Shown here piece after piece: positions 24,734-34,134 of a stretch of DNA of 64,000 nucleotides. The translations under genes were made by a program, and so were the position numbers. The notes under the pieces were generated by a model. That model ran no database searches. It was not told the origin of the DNA and was given only the letters and a program-made list of their open reading frames with translations. The stretch covers positions 1-64,000 of the forward strand of contig CAJUPP010000010.1 of NCBI GenBank assembly GCA_910588325.1. Direction: 5' to 3'. This DNA is from an uncultured Hungatella sp. GTDB taxonomy: Bacteria > Bacillota > Clostridia > Lachnospirales > Lachnospiraceae. Every line of letters starts with the position of its first letter. Positions within the stretch are counted from its first letter, which is position 1.

Positions 24734-25627
24734 TTAACCCTTTACAGAACCAAGCATAACGCCTTTTACAAAATACTTCTGCAACCATGGATACACGCAG
24801 ATAATCGGCAGGGTAGCCACAACCACGCAGCACATCTTCAAGGACTGGGACATAACCTGGGTACCGATACCCTCGCCGTTGCCGCCTGCATTGGCTAACT
24901 CATCTGCAAACAGCAGGTTTCTCAGACGAAGCTGCAGCGTAAATTTATCCGGAGATGTGATATAAATCAAAGCGTCAAAGTAGCTGTTCCAGTAGTTAAC
25001 CGCATAGAACAGACCGATGGTTGCAATAATCGGAACAGACAGAGGCAGAATAATCTTAAACAGGATCTGCATCTCATTGGCCCCATCGATTCTCGCCGCC
25101 TCTTCAAGTTCCGTAGGAAGCTGTCTGAAGAAGGTTCTCATAACAATGAAGTTAAATACGTTAACTGCCTGCGGAATAAACAGAGAAGTCAGGCTGTCAT
25201 ACATGCCAAGTCCCTTTACCACCAGGAAAGTAGGGATGATACCGCCGCTGAAGTACATGGTAAACAGAATCAGTCCTGACAGAAGTCCCTTGCCGGGAAG
25301 ATAATCTCTGGACAAGGAATATGCTGCCGCGATTGTCAGGATCAAACCGATGACGGTACCCATGATCGTAGTAAATATAGTCACCCACATGGCGCTCCAT
25401 ATCTGGGAGTTCTTCATAATGGTCTGATAAGCTGTTAACGAAATATCAATCGGATAGAAAGTAACCTTTCCGGATAACACCGCATTGTAGCCGGAAAACG
25501 AATACGCAACTACGTTCAGGAAAGGATACAGACAGATAAATGCAAGCACTGTCAGAAAAAAGTAATTCAAAAACTTTCCAATTGTGAATTTATTTTTCTT
25601 TTTGTTCATGGTTGACTCTTGTGCCAT
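24734..25627 (-). CDS. LplC/YtcP-type sugar ABC permease
   Basis: Inner-membrane permease of 297 residues with six predicted helices and the MalG-like EAA loop (EEAARIDGANEMQILFKIILPLS) that contacts the ATPase. The C-terminal PWLQKYFVKGVMLGSVKG is typical of this LplC group. I start at the ATG of MAQESTMN since AAGGAGGAAGAAAG precedes it. It starts 16 bases after the LplB-type permease and 48 bases before the lipoprotein gene. Confidence 0.93.
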   Translation of the reverse strand: MAQESTMNKKKNKFTIGKFLNYFFLTVLAFICLYPFLNVVAYSFSGYNAVLSGKVTFYPIDISLTAYQTIMKNSQIWSAMWVTIFTTIMGTVIGLILTIAAAYSLSRDYLPGKGLLSGLILFTMYFSGGIIPTFLVVKGLGMYDSLTSLFIPQAVNVFNFIVMRTFFRQLPTELEEAARIDGANEMQILFKIILPLSVPIIATIGLFYAVNYWNSYFDALIYITSPDKFTLQLRLRNLLFADELANAGGNGEGIGTQVMSQSLKMCCVVVATLPIICVYPWLQKYFVKGVMLGSVKG

Positions 25628-25643
25628 CTTTCTTCCTCCTTCC

Positions 25644-26594
25644 TTAGATGATTCCCTCTTCACCGATCAGTTTTGCAAACCAGTCTGCCAGAACCAGAAT
25701 TGCAATGTTAACAAGGGACTGGAACAAACCGATAGCCGTAGCATCGCTGTATTTTGCTCTCACGATACCGATTCGATAAATATACGTACTGATAACCTCG
25801 GACACGCCCATAACCTTGTCATTACCTAACAGAAGCGGTGCGTCCAGACCAATGGTCATCATCTTGGAGATCTGAAGGATCAGCATGGTCACAACAACGG
25901 ATTTGATCATCGGAAGCGTTATGTACCAGATTCTCTGAAGATTCGTGGCTCCGTCAAGGTAAGCCGCCTCATACAGAGACTCATCTACGCCTGTCAGGGC
26001 TGCCAGATAGATGATGGTTCCCCATCCAATCTCCTTCCAAACCTGCAGGATAACATAGGTGAACATCCACCAGCCTTCGCTGCTCAGGAAAGGAATCTTG
26101 CTTCCGCCCATGGAAGAGATAATGTTGTTGATGGTACCGTCATTCTGGGTAAACAAGTTGGTAGCAATACCGGCAACAACAACCCAGGAAATAAAGTGAG
26201 GCAGATACAGAACACTCTGAGTCAGCTTCTTGAACTTCATGCCCGCAACTTCATTCAGCATCAGGGATACGATGATGGTAAGCGGGAAATTGATAGCCAA
26301 CGTCATCAGGTTCAGCACCAGCGTATTCTTGATGGCGCTCCAGAAGTTAGCATCCGCGAACACCTTCTGAAATGTGGTAAATCCCCACCATTTGCTACCG
26401 AACATACCCTTAAAAATGTTGTAGTCCTGGAATGCGATAGTGATTCCATACATCGGAACGTACTTGAAAACAATGAAATACACAATTACCGGAAGCAGCA
26501 TCAGATACAGCCACCTGCACTTCCACATCTGGGCCATGGTCTGCTGTGTCGTACGCTTATGCACAACCTGGCCCTGTCCTCGTTGTTTCTTCAT
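25644..26594 (-). CDS. LplB-type sugar ABC permease
   Basis: Inner-membrane permease of 316 residues, partner of the LplC-type protein. It has the LplB-type start of the membrane domain (LYLMLLPVIVYFIVFKYVPMYGI) and an EAA loop (YEAAYLDGATNLQRIWYITLPMI). It is the first gene of the transporter operon and has an AGGAGGGGAAG ribosome site. Its transcript starts about 255 bases upstream at the promoter with the internal palindrome. Confidence 0.93.
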   Translation of the reverse strand: MKKQRGQGQVVHKRTTQQTMAQMWKCRWLYLMLLPVIVYFIVFKYVPMYGITIAFQDYNIFKGMFGSKWWGFTTFQKVFADANFWSAIKNTLVLNLMTLAINFPLTIIVSLMLNEVAGMKFKKLTQSVLYLPHFISWVVVAGIATNLFTQNDGTINNIISSMGGSKIPFLSSEGWWMFTYVILQVWKEIGWGTIIYLAALTGVDESLYEAAYLDGATNLQRIWYITLPMIKSVVVTMLILQISKMMTIGLDAPLLLGNDKVMGVSEVISTYIYRIGIVRAKYSDATAIGLFQSLVNIAILVLADWFAKLIGEEGII

Positions 26595-26855
26595 TCTTCC
26601 CCTCCTTATAAATATTAATATGTTATATAGTTTGTGCGGAGCAGTTCACCCCACAAAAATTAACTCTGCTGTACAAACCATACCTGTTCAGGGGTTAAAC
26701 AGGAATGTGGTAAACCGTTGGTAATAATATAATAGTGCAGCTTCCGCCACGGATAAATCCTCTGGCTTATAAACTGTCTAATATGCCAAAGGATTATTTG
26801 ATTTCAAAGAAATAGTTTACAATTTTTCTTTCTTTTTTCTATTTTTGTTATGATA

Positions 26856-26884
26856 ATCTTACTACTTGTATGCAAGTTTGTCAA
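26856..26884 (-). promoter_or_regulatory. promoter of the LplB/LplC transporter operon
   Basis: Minus-strand TTGACA (26879-26884) and TAAGAT (26856-26861) with a 17-base spacer: a strong sigma-A promoter. A palindrome occupies most of the spacer. Confidence 0.8.
26864..26877. promoter_or_regulatory. candidate GntR/FCD operator
   Basis: ACTTGTATGCAAGT has perfect 5-base half-sites (ACTTG/CAAGT) around TATG and lies between the -35 and -10. A repressor there would block RNA polymerase. The most likely protein is the GntR/FCD regulator encoded downstream in the same operon, whose family binds short palindromes of this kind. Confidence 0.55.
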
Positions 26885-26916
26885 GAGCAGATTGGAAGAT
26901 TTGCTACTAACACAAA

Positions 26917-26948
26917 CGGGAGAGGTCACAGTATCGTTTCCTCTCCCG
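26917..26948 (-). terminator. hairpin after the GH2 gene, probable terminator
   Basis: CGGGAGAGG and CCTCTCCCG form a perfect 9-bp stem about 38 bases beyond the GH2 stop. On the minus strand only TTTGTG follows, so it is a weak intrinsic terminator. Confidence 0.55.
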
Positions 26949-26985
26949 GCAGGCTCACCTGGCGCCAAACAATGAACGTCAAGTA

Positions 26986-29247
26986 TTATTCAATTACAAT
27001 CTCCTCATGTGCTCCCAAAATTCCGTCTGCAAACCCATGCAAAACAATTCGGCCCGTCCCTGTAACTCTTAAAACCACAGATGCCTTTCCCTGATTCATA
27101 TGCACTCTGTCAGAAGCATAGGGCTCCATATTGCACAGAAATCCATTATCCACTCCCTCTATAACGCAAGGACCCTCTGCCGCAAAACGGACCTCACCGC
27201 TCTCTGTGGGATTTACATTTCCATCCTGATCCATTGCCGCCACCGTAAATAAAAGCTGCGCCGGCAGCTTAGCCGGAACCTCAGGCCTGTCAATAAACTC
27301 CAGGTTCGAGGATGCCCCACTGGTAACCAGCCTGTGAGTGCACACCGTCTGTCCGTCATTTATCCCCTCTGCCAGAATAGTCCCAATCTCAAGCGGAAGA
27401 AATCCTGTGATAATCCGGCTCTCACATTCTCCAGGCTTCGGAATATCAAAATATTTCCCGTTGATTGACAGACGTACCTCCTGACAGTTTGAAAAAATCA
27501 TATACGGCATAGGAAGCTTGGCAAACATGGGATAATTCCAGCAGTCCGAAAGAGGCATCTCCGACCAGGGCTCCCTTACAATCTCCATTTTCTTTGTATA
27601 ATCCAGAATAGAGATATGAACCACAGGATTTTCGCTCCAATAGCTTTCCCACAGATAAGAAATCGGCTTGCGAACCAGGTTGCTCTCAATCAATGCCCCT
27701 GCCCAGCCTTTGGAAGGATATCCCATGGACTCTCCCAGATAGTCCACTCCTGCCCACAGGCATCCGCCGATAACATAGGAATTTTTCTCCACATCCATCC
27801 ACGGATTTTCTGTGCTGTAATTAAAATAGTGGTCGTAGCTTCCTTTAAAAAACAGATATACCTCTGTCCCAAGGATAAGCTTGTCTGGCATCTCTTCATG
27901 GATGGCCTCATACCACTGCTCCTGATAATTGCAGCCAATCACATCCACAATCTCCCCAATCCGTTTCACGGCCTGAACCTTATCCGAGACAGACTCTTCC
28001 ACCGGCTCTCCTTCCAGACTCTGATAATGGGGAGACATAGCCACAGTTATTGGTCTGAAATCCAGATTCCTTACTTTCTGGCAAAGCTTCTCCAGAATAT
28101 CCAGCATTGATTTTGCACCCTGGTCTTCAATCTCATTTCCCACACTCCACATCACCACACTGGGACGATTTCTGTCACGCAGAATCAGATAGGATAAATC
28201 GGCCTCCCAATCGGTTTCATAAAAACGTGAATAAGCCCCCTGGATCCATTTGTCAAAGCATTCATCTAAAACATAGAATCCCATCTGGTCGCACAAGTCC
28301 ATCATATCTGTAGAAACAATATTGTGGCTGGTACGGATTGCGTTGCAGCCCATAGATTTCAGTACTTGAAGCCTTTTTTTCAGAAGCGGCCTAGTGACGG
28401 CAGCACCTACACAGCCTGCGTCATGGTGAAGGCAGACTCCTTTTAATTTCACTGGCTCTCCATTGATAAACATCCCTTTATTTGCTACAAATTCCACATG
28501 TCTAAATCCCACAGAAAGCTCCAATGTCTGTCCGGGAACCGAAATCTGCAGTCTGTAGAGATCCGGTTTTTCAGCACTCCATGGGCAGACATCCAGATTC
28601 TCTGCCACTAGCCTGCCGTTTTGCAGACTCACAGGTCCGAACACTCCCTCCAGTGCTGCAAAGACCTGTTCTCCTTTGCCGTCTGCCTCTATCACAAGGC
28701 TTCCTTTCCCATCTGCATAATCCGCCGTCAGCCTCACATCCTCGATTCCCAGAAATCTCTCGGGAACCTCCAAAAGTTCCACCTTCCGGTAAATACCGCA
28801 TCCGCTGTACCAGCGGTCCGTAATGGTCACGGAATTGTCCACACGGACAGCAATAAGGTTTTCTCCTTCTTTTATATGCTCTGTCACTTCCAGCGAAAAT
28901 CCGCTGTAACCATAGCGGTGTTCTCCCAAAAGCGCCTCATTGACATATACTCTGCACCGCTCAAACACTCCGTCAAACCGAAGAAAATACCGTTTTCCTT
29001 CTCTTTTTTCCGACAGCTTCAGATGCTTCCGATACCATCCGATCCCCCACCTGTCCAAAAATCCCTGGGCCTGGGGTCCGAACTTCCACTCTGGTACAGA
29101 CTCCATATCTCGTCTCAGTTCCCGCGATACCGCCCAATCATGAGGAAGCTCCACGCGCTCCCACTTCTCATCATCAAACTCTGTCCTATGCCCATCCTGG
29201 ATATCCCTCTCACAAAACAGCCAATCTCTGTACAAATCCATATTCAT
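26986..29247 (-). CDS. glycoside hydrolase family 2
   Basis: A 753-residue GH2 enzyme (beta-galactosidase/beta-glucuronidase/beta-mannosidase superfamily). The sugar-binding jelly roll comes first (YRKHLKL...GVFERCRVYVNEALLGEHRYGYSGF), then the immunoglobulin-like domain and TIM barrel. The acid/base Glu is in MWSVGNEIED and the nucleophile is probably the Glu in LILGTEVYLFF. No signal peptide, so it is cytoplasmic. It starts 53 bases after the second permease, so it likely acts on the sugar imported by that transporter. The exact linkage cannot be read. Confidence 0.92.
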   Translation of the reverse strand: MNMDLYRDWLFCERDIQDGHRTEFDDEKWERVELPHDWAVSRELRRDMESVPEWKFGPQAQGFLDRWGIGWYRKHLKLSEKREGKRYFLRFDGVFERCRVYVNEALLGEHRYGYSGFSLEVTEHIKEGENLIAVRVDNSVTITDRWYSGCGIYRKVELLEVPERFLGIEDVRLTADYADGKGSLVIEADGKGEQVFAALEGVFGPVSLQNGRLVAENLDVCPWSAEKPDLYRLQISVPGQTLELSVGFRHVEFVANKGMFINGEPVKLKGVCLHHDAGCVGAAVTRPLLKKRLQVLKSMGCNAIRTSHNIVSTDMMDLCDQMGFYVLDECFDKWIQGAYSRFYETDWEADLSYLILRDRNRPSVVMWSVGNEIEDQGAKSMLDILEKLCQKVRNLDFRPITVAMSPHYQSLEGEPVEESVSDKVQAVKRIGEIVDVIGCNYQEQWYEAIHEEMPDKLILGTEVYLFFKGSYDHYFNYSTENPWMDVEKNSYVIGGCLWAGVDYLGESMGYPSKGWAGALIESNLVRKPISYLWESYWSENPVVHISILDYTKKMEIVREPWSEMPLSDCWNYPMFAKLPMPYMIFSNCQEVRLSINGKYFDIPKPGECESRIITGFLPLEIGTILAEGINDGQTVCTHRLVTSGASSNLEFIDRPEVPAKLPAQLLFTVAAMDQDGNVNPTESGEVRFAAEGPCVIEGVDNGFLCNMEPYASDRVHMNQGKASVVLRVTGTGRIVLHGFADGILGAHEEIVIE

Positions 29248-29299
29248 AACAAATCCGTCCTCCTTGCCTCTCTACGCCTGACTCCTGACCGACACGCTC

Positions 29300-30133
29300 T
29301 CATCCCTTCACTCCTGCCGCAGCAATCCCCTCAATAAAGTATTTCTGTGCAAACATATACAACAGCACGATAGGAATCAAAGACATGGTAGTCGCTGCCA
29401 TAATCAATGTATACTCCGTTCCATTTTCCTGCTGGAACATACGGATGCCTACCTGCAGTGTAAACTTCTCCTTCTCATTTAAGAAAATCAGCGGCCCCGT
29501 AAATTCATTCCAGGAATCCAAAAACTTCAGCGTAACCAGGGTAGCCAGCGCTGACTTTGACAGTGGAAGTACGATCTGAGACAGGATTCTGAGATCTTTG
29601 GCACCATCGATTCTGGCCGCTTCAATCAGGGAATCGGGAATACTGACAAAAAACTGCCTCAGAAGAAATACGCCAAACGGAGAGAAGCAATGCAGCAAAA
29701 TCAGTGCCGCATGGGAATTCAGCAGATTCAGATTATTCATCAACTCATACTGGGGAATCATGGTTACCTGATAAGGAATCATCATGGTTGCCAGATACAG
29801 CATGAACAAAAAATCTCTTCCCTTAAACTTAAGCTTGGCAAAGGCATACGCCGATAAAGCACAGGTAATCACCTGTCCGAGCGTGGAGAAAACAGCAATC
29901 TTGGCTGTATTTATGTAAAATGTAACAAAGGGGATTTTCTTCAGCACATCGCCGTAATTCTTCCACATCCAGGTACTGGGAAACAGATTCATGGGAACCG
30001 CAAACAGCTCCGCCTTGGGTTTTAAAGAACCGAGCACCATCCATAAAAAGGGGAACAGCATTGCAGCCGCAATCAGAACAAGTATGATAAAAATAACAGG
30101 ATAGAAAATGTATTTTTTCAGCTTCATTGACAT
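29300..30133 (-). CDS. CUT1 sugar ABC permease, UgpE/MalG-like
   Basis: Inner-membrane permease of 277 residues with six helices and an EAA loop (IEAARIDGAKDLRILSQIVLPLS). The end, AQKYFIEGIAAAGVKG, is characteristic of the CUT1 MalG-type subunit. I start at the ATG of MSMKLKK, 10 bases after AAGGAGG; the longest reading begins at a GTG two codons before. It starts 15 bases after its partner permease. Confidence 0.93.
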   Translation of the reverse strand: MSMKLKKYIFYPVIFIILVLIAAAMLFPFLWMVLGSLKPKAELFAVPMNLFPSTWMWKNYGDVLKKIPFVTFYINTAKIAVFSTLGQVITCALSAYAFAKLKFKGRDFLFMLYLATMMIPYQVTMIPQYELMNNLNLLNSHAALILLHCFSPFGVFLLRQFFVSIPDSLIEAARIDGAKDLRILSQIVLPLSKSALATLVTLKFLDSWNEFTGPLIFLNEKEKFTLQVGIRMFQQENGTEYTLIMAATTMSLIPIVLLYMFAQKYFIEGIAAAGVKG

Positions 30134-30148
30134 CCGCACTCCACCTCC

Positions 30149-31045
30149 TTATTGGTTGACCCATTTTTTCTGGCCGATAAACTGAATCAGTGTCATAATC
30201 AAAATAATGAAAAACAGGACAAAAGCCGCAGAGCTGGCATATCCGAACCGATAATCCACAAAGGACTTGTTGTAAATATAATATGCCAGAACATTGGTAG
30301 CACGCCCCGGACCGCCCTGGGTCATAGCCATGATGACATCAAACACCTTAAAGGAACTGATCATCTGGGTCACCAGGCAGAAAAATATGGTGGGAGACAG
30401 CATAGGCAGTGTAATGTACAGAAACCGCTGCCAGGAGTCGGCCCCATCTAACTTCGCCGCCTCATAAAGCTCTATGTTGATTCCCTGAAGACCTGCCAGA
30501 AGAATAATGGCATTGTAACCCATGGAACGCCAGATTGTCACAATCTCTACAGAAATCAGCGCCCATGCAGAAGAAGAAATCCATTTCGGCGGTTCCTGCA
30601 TCCCAAATGCCATCAATGCCTGATTGACCGGACCGTAATTGGCAAGCACCATGGACCAGACAAGGCCGATAGCAATCATGGAAGTAACCTGAGGCAGAAA
30701 ATATACGGTCCGGAATATCTTGATTCCTGGAATTTTTATGTTCATCAAAAGTGCCATGAGAATACCGAAAATAATAGACAGAGGCACCGTCACTATAGTG
30801 TACCACATGGTATTTTTTAAGGATATGATAAAAGACTCATCCGCAAACAGGCTGGTATAATTTTTAATTCCGATAAAATCAAATGTGGCAAATCCGTCCC
30901 AGTTGCTTAAACTGATTACAAACGCGCGAAACACCGGATATAAGATAAAAATGAGAAACCCCGCTAAGTTTGGAAGCAGAAATAAAACTGCTGTCTTCTG
31001 CTGTCTTCTCAAATAAGCTGGTATTTTCGACTTTCCATTTGTCAT
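30149..31045 (-). CDS. CUT1 sugar ABC permease, UgpA/MalF-like
   Basis: Inner-membrane permease of 298 residues. The start of the membrane part (AVLFLLPNLAGFLIFILYPV) and the EAA loop (YEAAKLDGADSWQRFLYITLPML) are standard for CUT1 first permeases. It lies between the binding-protein gene and its partner permease. The ATPase is missing, as for the other transporter here. Confidence 0.93.
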   Translation of the reverse strand: MTNGKSKIPAYLRRQQKTAVLFLLPNLAGFLIFILYPVFRAFVISLSNWDGFATFDFIGIKNYTSLFADESFIISLKNTMWYTIVTVPLSIIFGILMALLMNIKIPGIKIFRTVYFLPQVTSMIAIGLVWSMVLANYGPVNQALMAFGMQEPPKWISSSAWALISVEIVTIWRSMGYNAIILLAGLQGINIELYEAAKLDGADSWQRFLYITLPMLSPTIFFCLVTQMISSFKVFDVIMAMTQGGPGRATNVLAYYIYNKSFVDYRFGYASSAAFVLFFIILIMTLIQFIGQKKWVNQ

Positions 31046-31083
31046 ATACGTCTCCTTTCTAACTGCTCAAACCTCTTCTGGAA

Positions 31084-31112
31084 ACAAAAGCCGCCTGAAA
31101 TCAGGCGACTTT
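31084..31112 (-). terminator. attenuator hairpin between binding protein and permease genes
   Basis: On the minus strand AAGTCGCCTG pairs with CAGGCGGCTT around a 4-base loop, and TTTTG follows. Such partial terminators commonly keep binding protein above permease levels. Confidence 0.75.
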
Positions 31113-31188
31113 TCACAAATCATCCTAACGCATAGGACACAATACCCCCTCTTTCATTCATGGCTGTGCCGAGAAAACAGCATGGGGG

Positions 31189-32550
31189 TTACTGAGCATT
31201 TAGCACTTCATCCTGCATACGTTTCTTGCTGTTAGCCTCTGCTGTCTCAATATCCTGCTCACCAATCAGATACAAAGAGATCTCCTCTTTGATGATATTT
31301 GTTACAGAGTTATAATACTCATCACAAGGAACCTGAGAAATGATTTTCTGATTTACAATATATTCAATATGTTCCGGAGCCGACTTCCCTTCTGTGTATG
31401 TAGCGATGGTCTCATCTGACTGCCATGCCGGGAAATAATCATTGTCCAGAAGAAGGTCTGCGCCTTCTGCGCCTGCACAGTAAGAAATAAAGTCATAAGC
31501 AACATCCGGATTCTTCGCATTCTGAGCTACCATCAAAAGTCCGGGAGCACCAGGAGTAGCGGCGTCTTCTCCCTCCCAGTGGGGAAGAGGAGCGATATCA
31601 TATTTCACATCTCCGTCGCCGTTTGCGATGGAAGTATTAAGCATCTCCACACCCCAGTCACCGGTAAAATACATTCCGTATTTTCCCTGAAGAAAGTTTC
31701 CGGTATAATCGGCACCAGCCTCGCTTGCCATGTCCTCATAGGGCGGCTGATACCCTGCATCAGACAGGCTCTTACAGAATTCGGCGGCTTTCATCCAGTC
31801 ATGAAGTTCATCATCATTCAAAGGATTGGTAGAACCCTTGCTGTTGGCCGGAACTCTCCACCAAAGGCTGGTAGGCTGAAAATTCAGAGAACCGTAAATC
31901 TTATTAGCCCCTTCTCCGCTGGTCAGCTTACCTGCAATATCATAATATTCTTCCCATGTCCACTCACCGTCTGGATAAGGAACTCCGGCTGCATCAAAGA
32001 TATCTTTATTGTAATAAACTACCCAGGAGCTTGTCTTGTACGGAAGGGCATAGGTCTTTCCGTCAATAGCTATGGACTCCAGCGTTCCTGCATAACCGCT
32101 GGTGTCAGTCTTGTTGGAAGATATCAAGTCATCCAATGCCATAACAGATCCTTTCGCCTGCACTTGTGCCAAACTTGGCGGAGAAGATACGCCAAAGCAG
32201 TCAATATCACCACCGCCGGAGAAGACGGTCAACAGTTTTGTCATATAGTCATTGCTTGGTATGAACTGAAGTTTAATCGTTACATTCGGATGATTTGCCA
32301 TATAGGCATCTGCCAGCTTCGTGAAGATTCCTTCCTCGTCAGACCAAGCATAGAAATTAATGGTAACGGCTTCATCACCAGAACCCTGATTTGCTTCCTG
32401 CCCTCCCTGGGCTGCTGTGGTTTCCGCCGATGCCGTAGCTGTTGTTGTGCTGTTGACGCTGTCGTTGCTGCTATTTCCGCCGCCGCAGGCTGTCAAACTC
32501 AAGGCCATGGCTGCACTTAACATAAGCCCTATAGTCTTTTTGAATCTCAT
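31189..32550 (-). CDS. CUT1 sugar-binding lipoprotein
   Basis: A 453-residue solute-binding protein delivering sugar to the UgpA/UgpE-like permeases. The signal peptide ends in lipobox SLTAC. A Ser/Thr/Ala-rich linker follows, then the two-lobed domain. I start at the ATG of MRFKKTIG since GGGAGGA lies 7 bases upstream. It shares long matching patches (VVYYNKDIFDAAGVPYP, GSLNF...WWRVP, PEHIEY) with the binding protein inside the upstream sensory operon. Its promoter carries a direct repeat that the YesN-type regulator may bind. Confidence 0.92.
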   Translation of the reverse strand: MRFKKTIGLMLSAAMALSLTACGGGNSSNDSVNSTTTATASAETTAAQGGQEANQGSGDEAVTINFYAWSDEEGIFTKLADAYMANHPNVTIKLQFIPSNDYMTKLLTVFSGGGDIDCFGVSSPPSLAQVQAKGSVMALDDLISSNKTDTSGYAGTLESIAIDGKTYALPYKTSSWVVYYNKDIFDAAGVPYPDGEWTWEEYYDIAGKLTSGEGANKIYGSLNFQPTSLWWRVPANSKGSTNPLNDDELHDWMKAAEFCKSLSDAGYQPPYEDMASEAGADYTGNFLQGKYGMYFTGDWGVEMLNTSIANGDGDVKYDIAPLPHWEGEDAATPGAPGLLMVAQNAKNPDVAYDFISYCAGAEGADLLLDNDYFPAWQSDETIATYTEGKSAPEHIEYIVNQKIISQVPCDEYYNSVTNIIKEEISLYLIGEQDIETAEANSKKRMQDEVLNAQ

Positions 32551-32620
32551 AGATAAATCCTCCCTTTCCTGATTTTTATTTTTTATAACTATAACAGGAA
32601 AAAGCCATTCCATGAATTCT

Positions 32621-32654
32621 AAAAAGTGCTGTACCTCATTGCAAAAAATGCTGT
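32621..32654. promoter_or_regulatory. direct repeat upstream of the binding-protein gene, candidate YesN site
   Basis: AAAAAGTGCTGT (32621-32632) and AAAAAATGCTGT (32643-32654) match at 11 of 12 positions and are 22 bases apart, two helical turns. The copy nearer the gene ends about 4 bases upstream of a poor -35 (TTCATG) at 17 bases from TATAGT. This is the geometry expected for an AraC-type activator contacting RNA polymerase. Confidence 0.55.
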
Positions 32655-32658
32655 TTGT

Positions 32659-34134
32659 CTATTCCCCCATCCGGAACTTGCTGGGCGTGCTTCCTGTATA
32701 CCGCTTAAAGGCCTTGCAAAAATAATTGGCATCCAGATATCCCACTGCCTCCGCCGTGTCCTGCACATTGCACAAGCCGCTTTTCAAAAGTTCTTTTGCC
32801 TTCTCCATGCGTACCGCTTCCACATATGCCGTAATCGTCATGTTCTTTTTCTTCTTAAATGCCAGAAAAAGGGAAGAAGAACTCATAAAAAACTGGCGTT
32901 CCAATTCCTCCATCTGGAGATTTCCTGCATAGTTTTTCTGAATATAAAAGGTAATTCTCTGAGCCAAATCACTGACGTCCTTAGAAGACATTTCACCCAT
33001 CAGCACTTCAATCAGACTGCACAGCCTTTCCCGTATCTCCTGCGCTTCATGAAACATAAGGACAAAATTCTCCCGCCGGAAATCATTGGTATAAAGCTGT
33101 ACCTCCGAGATCATTCCCGTATCCCATCCGGCCCGGAAAAGACATTCAATCACCGTGCCCACAATCATTTCAATGGTTATGGCATCCTGCAATTTTTTCC
33201 AGTCAAAATCATTTAGATAGGAAATCAGTCCCTGGCCGGCCATCTTATAGTCCTTCTTAGACAGGGCAGAGTAAACCATATTCAGTTTTGGCGTGTTATA
33301 GGGCGAAATGTCATAGGAGGAAGCCTTGCGGTCTGACCAGCAGAATACACGTTTCGAAGCATCAAACAGCTTCTCCTTCGATGCAGACACCGCCTCTGCC
33401 ACACAGTGAAGAAACTCATCCTTGTCCGTCTCCTTGCTTCCTCTGTACACATCTGATATTCCTACCGTTATCTCATAATCCGCCCAAAGATTATTCGTCA
33501 AAAGCCTGATAGCCTTTGCCAGAGACACCATATCCAGCTTCTCTTTCCGGACACAGAATATCTGGCAAAAGAGCATATTGTGTCCAATAACTCTGGCAAT
33601 TTCTCCTAAGGCTGCCAACTGTCTGCTCATATGTTTCTGATTCTGGCTTCCGCTCCACTGCCCGCTTCTCTCATATACGGAAAAACAGGCAAATTCCTGA
33701 CTTTCCAGATACCCGTTCTGAAAATCATGAAGATCCAGCACCTGTTGCTCCCGCTCCTCTTCCTCCAGCCGGGAAAGCAGCCTTCTTAAGGTTCTGTCTA
33801 CTTCCTCCTCCTCCAGCGGTTTTAAAAGATAATCAAACACCCCCGTCTCTATGGCTTTCCTTGCATACTGAAAATCATTGTAGGCACTGATAATGATAAT
33901 CACAATATCCGGATATTCTTCTGCCAACAGGGAGGTCAAATCAAACCCATCCAGTACCGGCATCCTGATATCCACAAACATCAGGTCCGGCTTCAATAAG
34001 GGCACAAGCTGGTATGCCTCCTGGCCGTTAGCAGCCTCACCTGCCACTTCCATTCCGTAGGCCTTCCAATCGATTCGGTTACAGAAGCTTTTCCGAATGT
34101 AAAATTCATCATCTACAATCATAACACGATACAT
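32659..34134 (-). CDS. YesN-type response regulator (receiver plus AraC domain)
   Basis: A 491-residue regulator. The receiver domain holds Asp55 (VDIRMP). A middle region of about 230 residues of unclear fold follows, and the C-terminus has two AraC helix-turn-helix motifs (MEELERQFFMSSSSLFLAFKKKKN and VQDTAEAVGYLDANYFCKAFKRYTG). It is the last gene of the sensory operon, overlapping the kinase by 16 bases. It probably activates the sugar-binding-protein gene that starts 109 bases beyond its stop. Confidence 0.93.
   Translation of the reverse strand: MYRVMIVDDEFYIRKSFCNRIDWKAYGMEVAGEAANGQEAYQLVPLLKPDLMFVDIRMPVLDGFDLTSLLAEEYPDIVIIIISAYNDFQYARKAIETGVFDYLLKPLEEEEVDRTLRRLLSRLEEEEREQQVLDLHDFQNGYLESQEFACFSVYERSGQWSGSQNQKHMSRQLAALGEIARVIGHNMLFCQIFCVRKEKLDMVSLAKAIRLLTNNLWADYEITVGISDVYRGSKETDKDEFLHCVAEAVSASKEKLFDASKRVFCWSDRKASSYDISPYNTPKLNMVYSALSKKDYKMAGQGLISYLNDFDWKKLQDAITIEMIVGTVIECLFRAGWDTGMISEVQLYTNDFRRENFVLMFHEAQEIRERLCSLIEVLMGEMSSKDVSDLAQRITFYIQKNYAGNLQMEELERQFFMSSSSLFLAFKKKKNMTITAYVEAVRMEKAKELLKSGLCNVQDTAEAVGYLDANYFCKAFKRYTGSTPSKFRMGE

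Larger units (their letters stand above)
26595..26985. other. promoter region and long 5' leader of the LplB operon
   Basis: The GH2 terminator-like hairpin, the operon promoter and an unusually long predicted leader of about 255 bases fall here. The leader holds one clear small hairpin on the minus strand, CCTGTT/AACAGG around a 9-base loop (about 26,682-26,702). No known riboswitch class was recognised. Confidence 0.6.

Noticed and set aside
31579..32520. 313-codon plus-strand frame opposite the sugar-binding lipoprotein.
   Set aside because: Antisense shadow; the minus-strand gene has a lipobox, a linker and binding-protein motifs.
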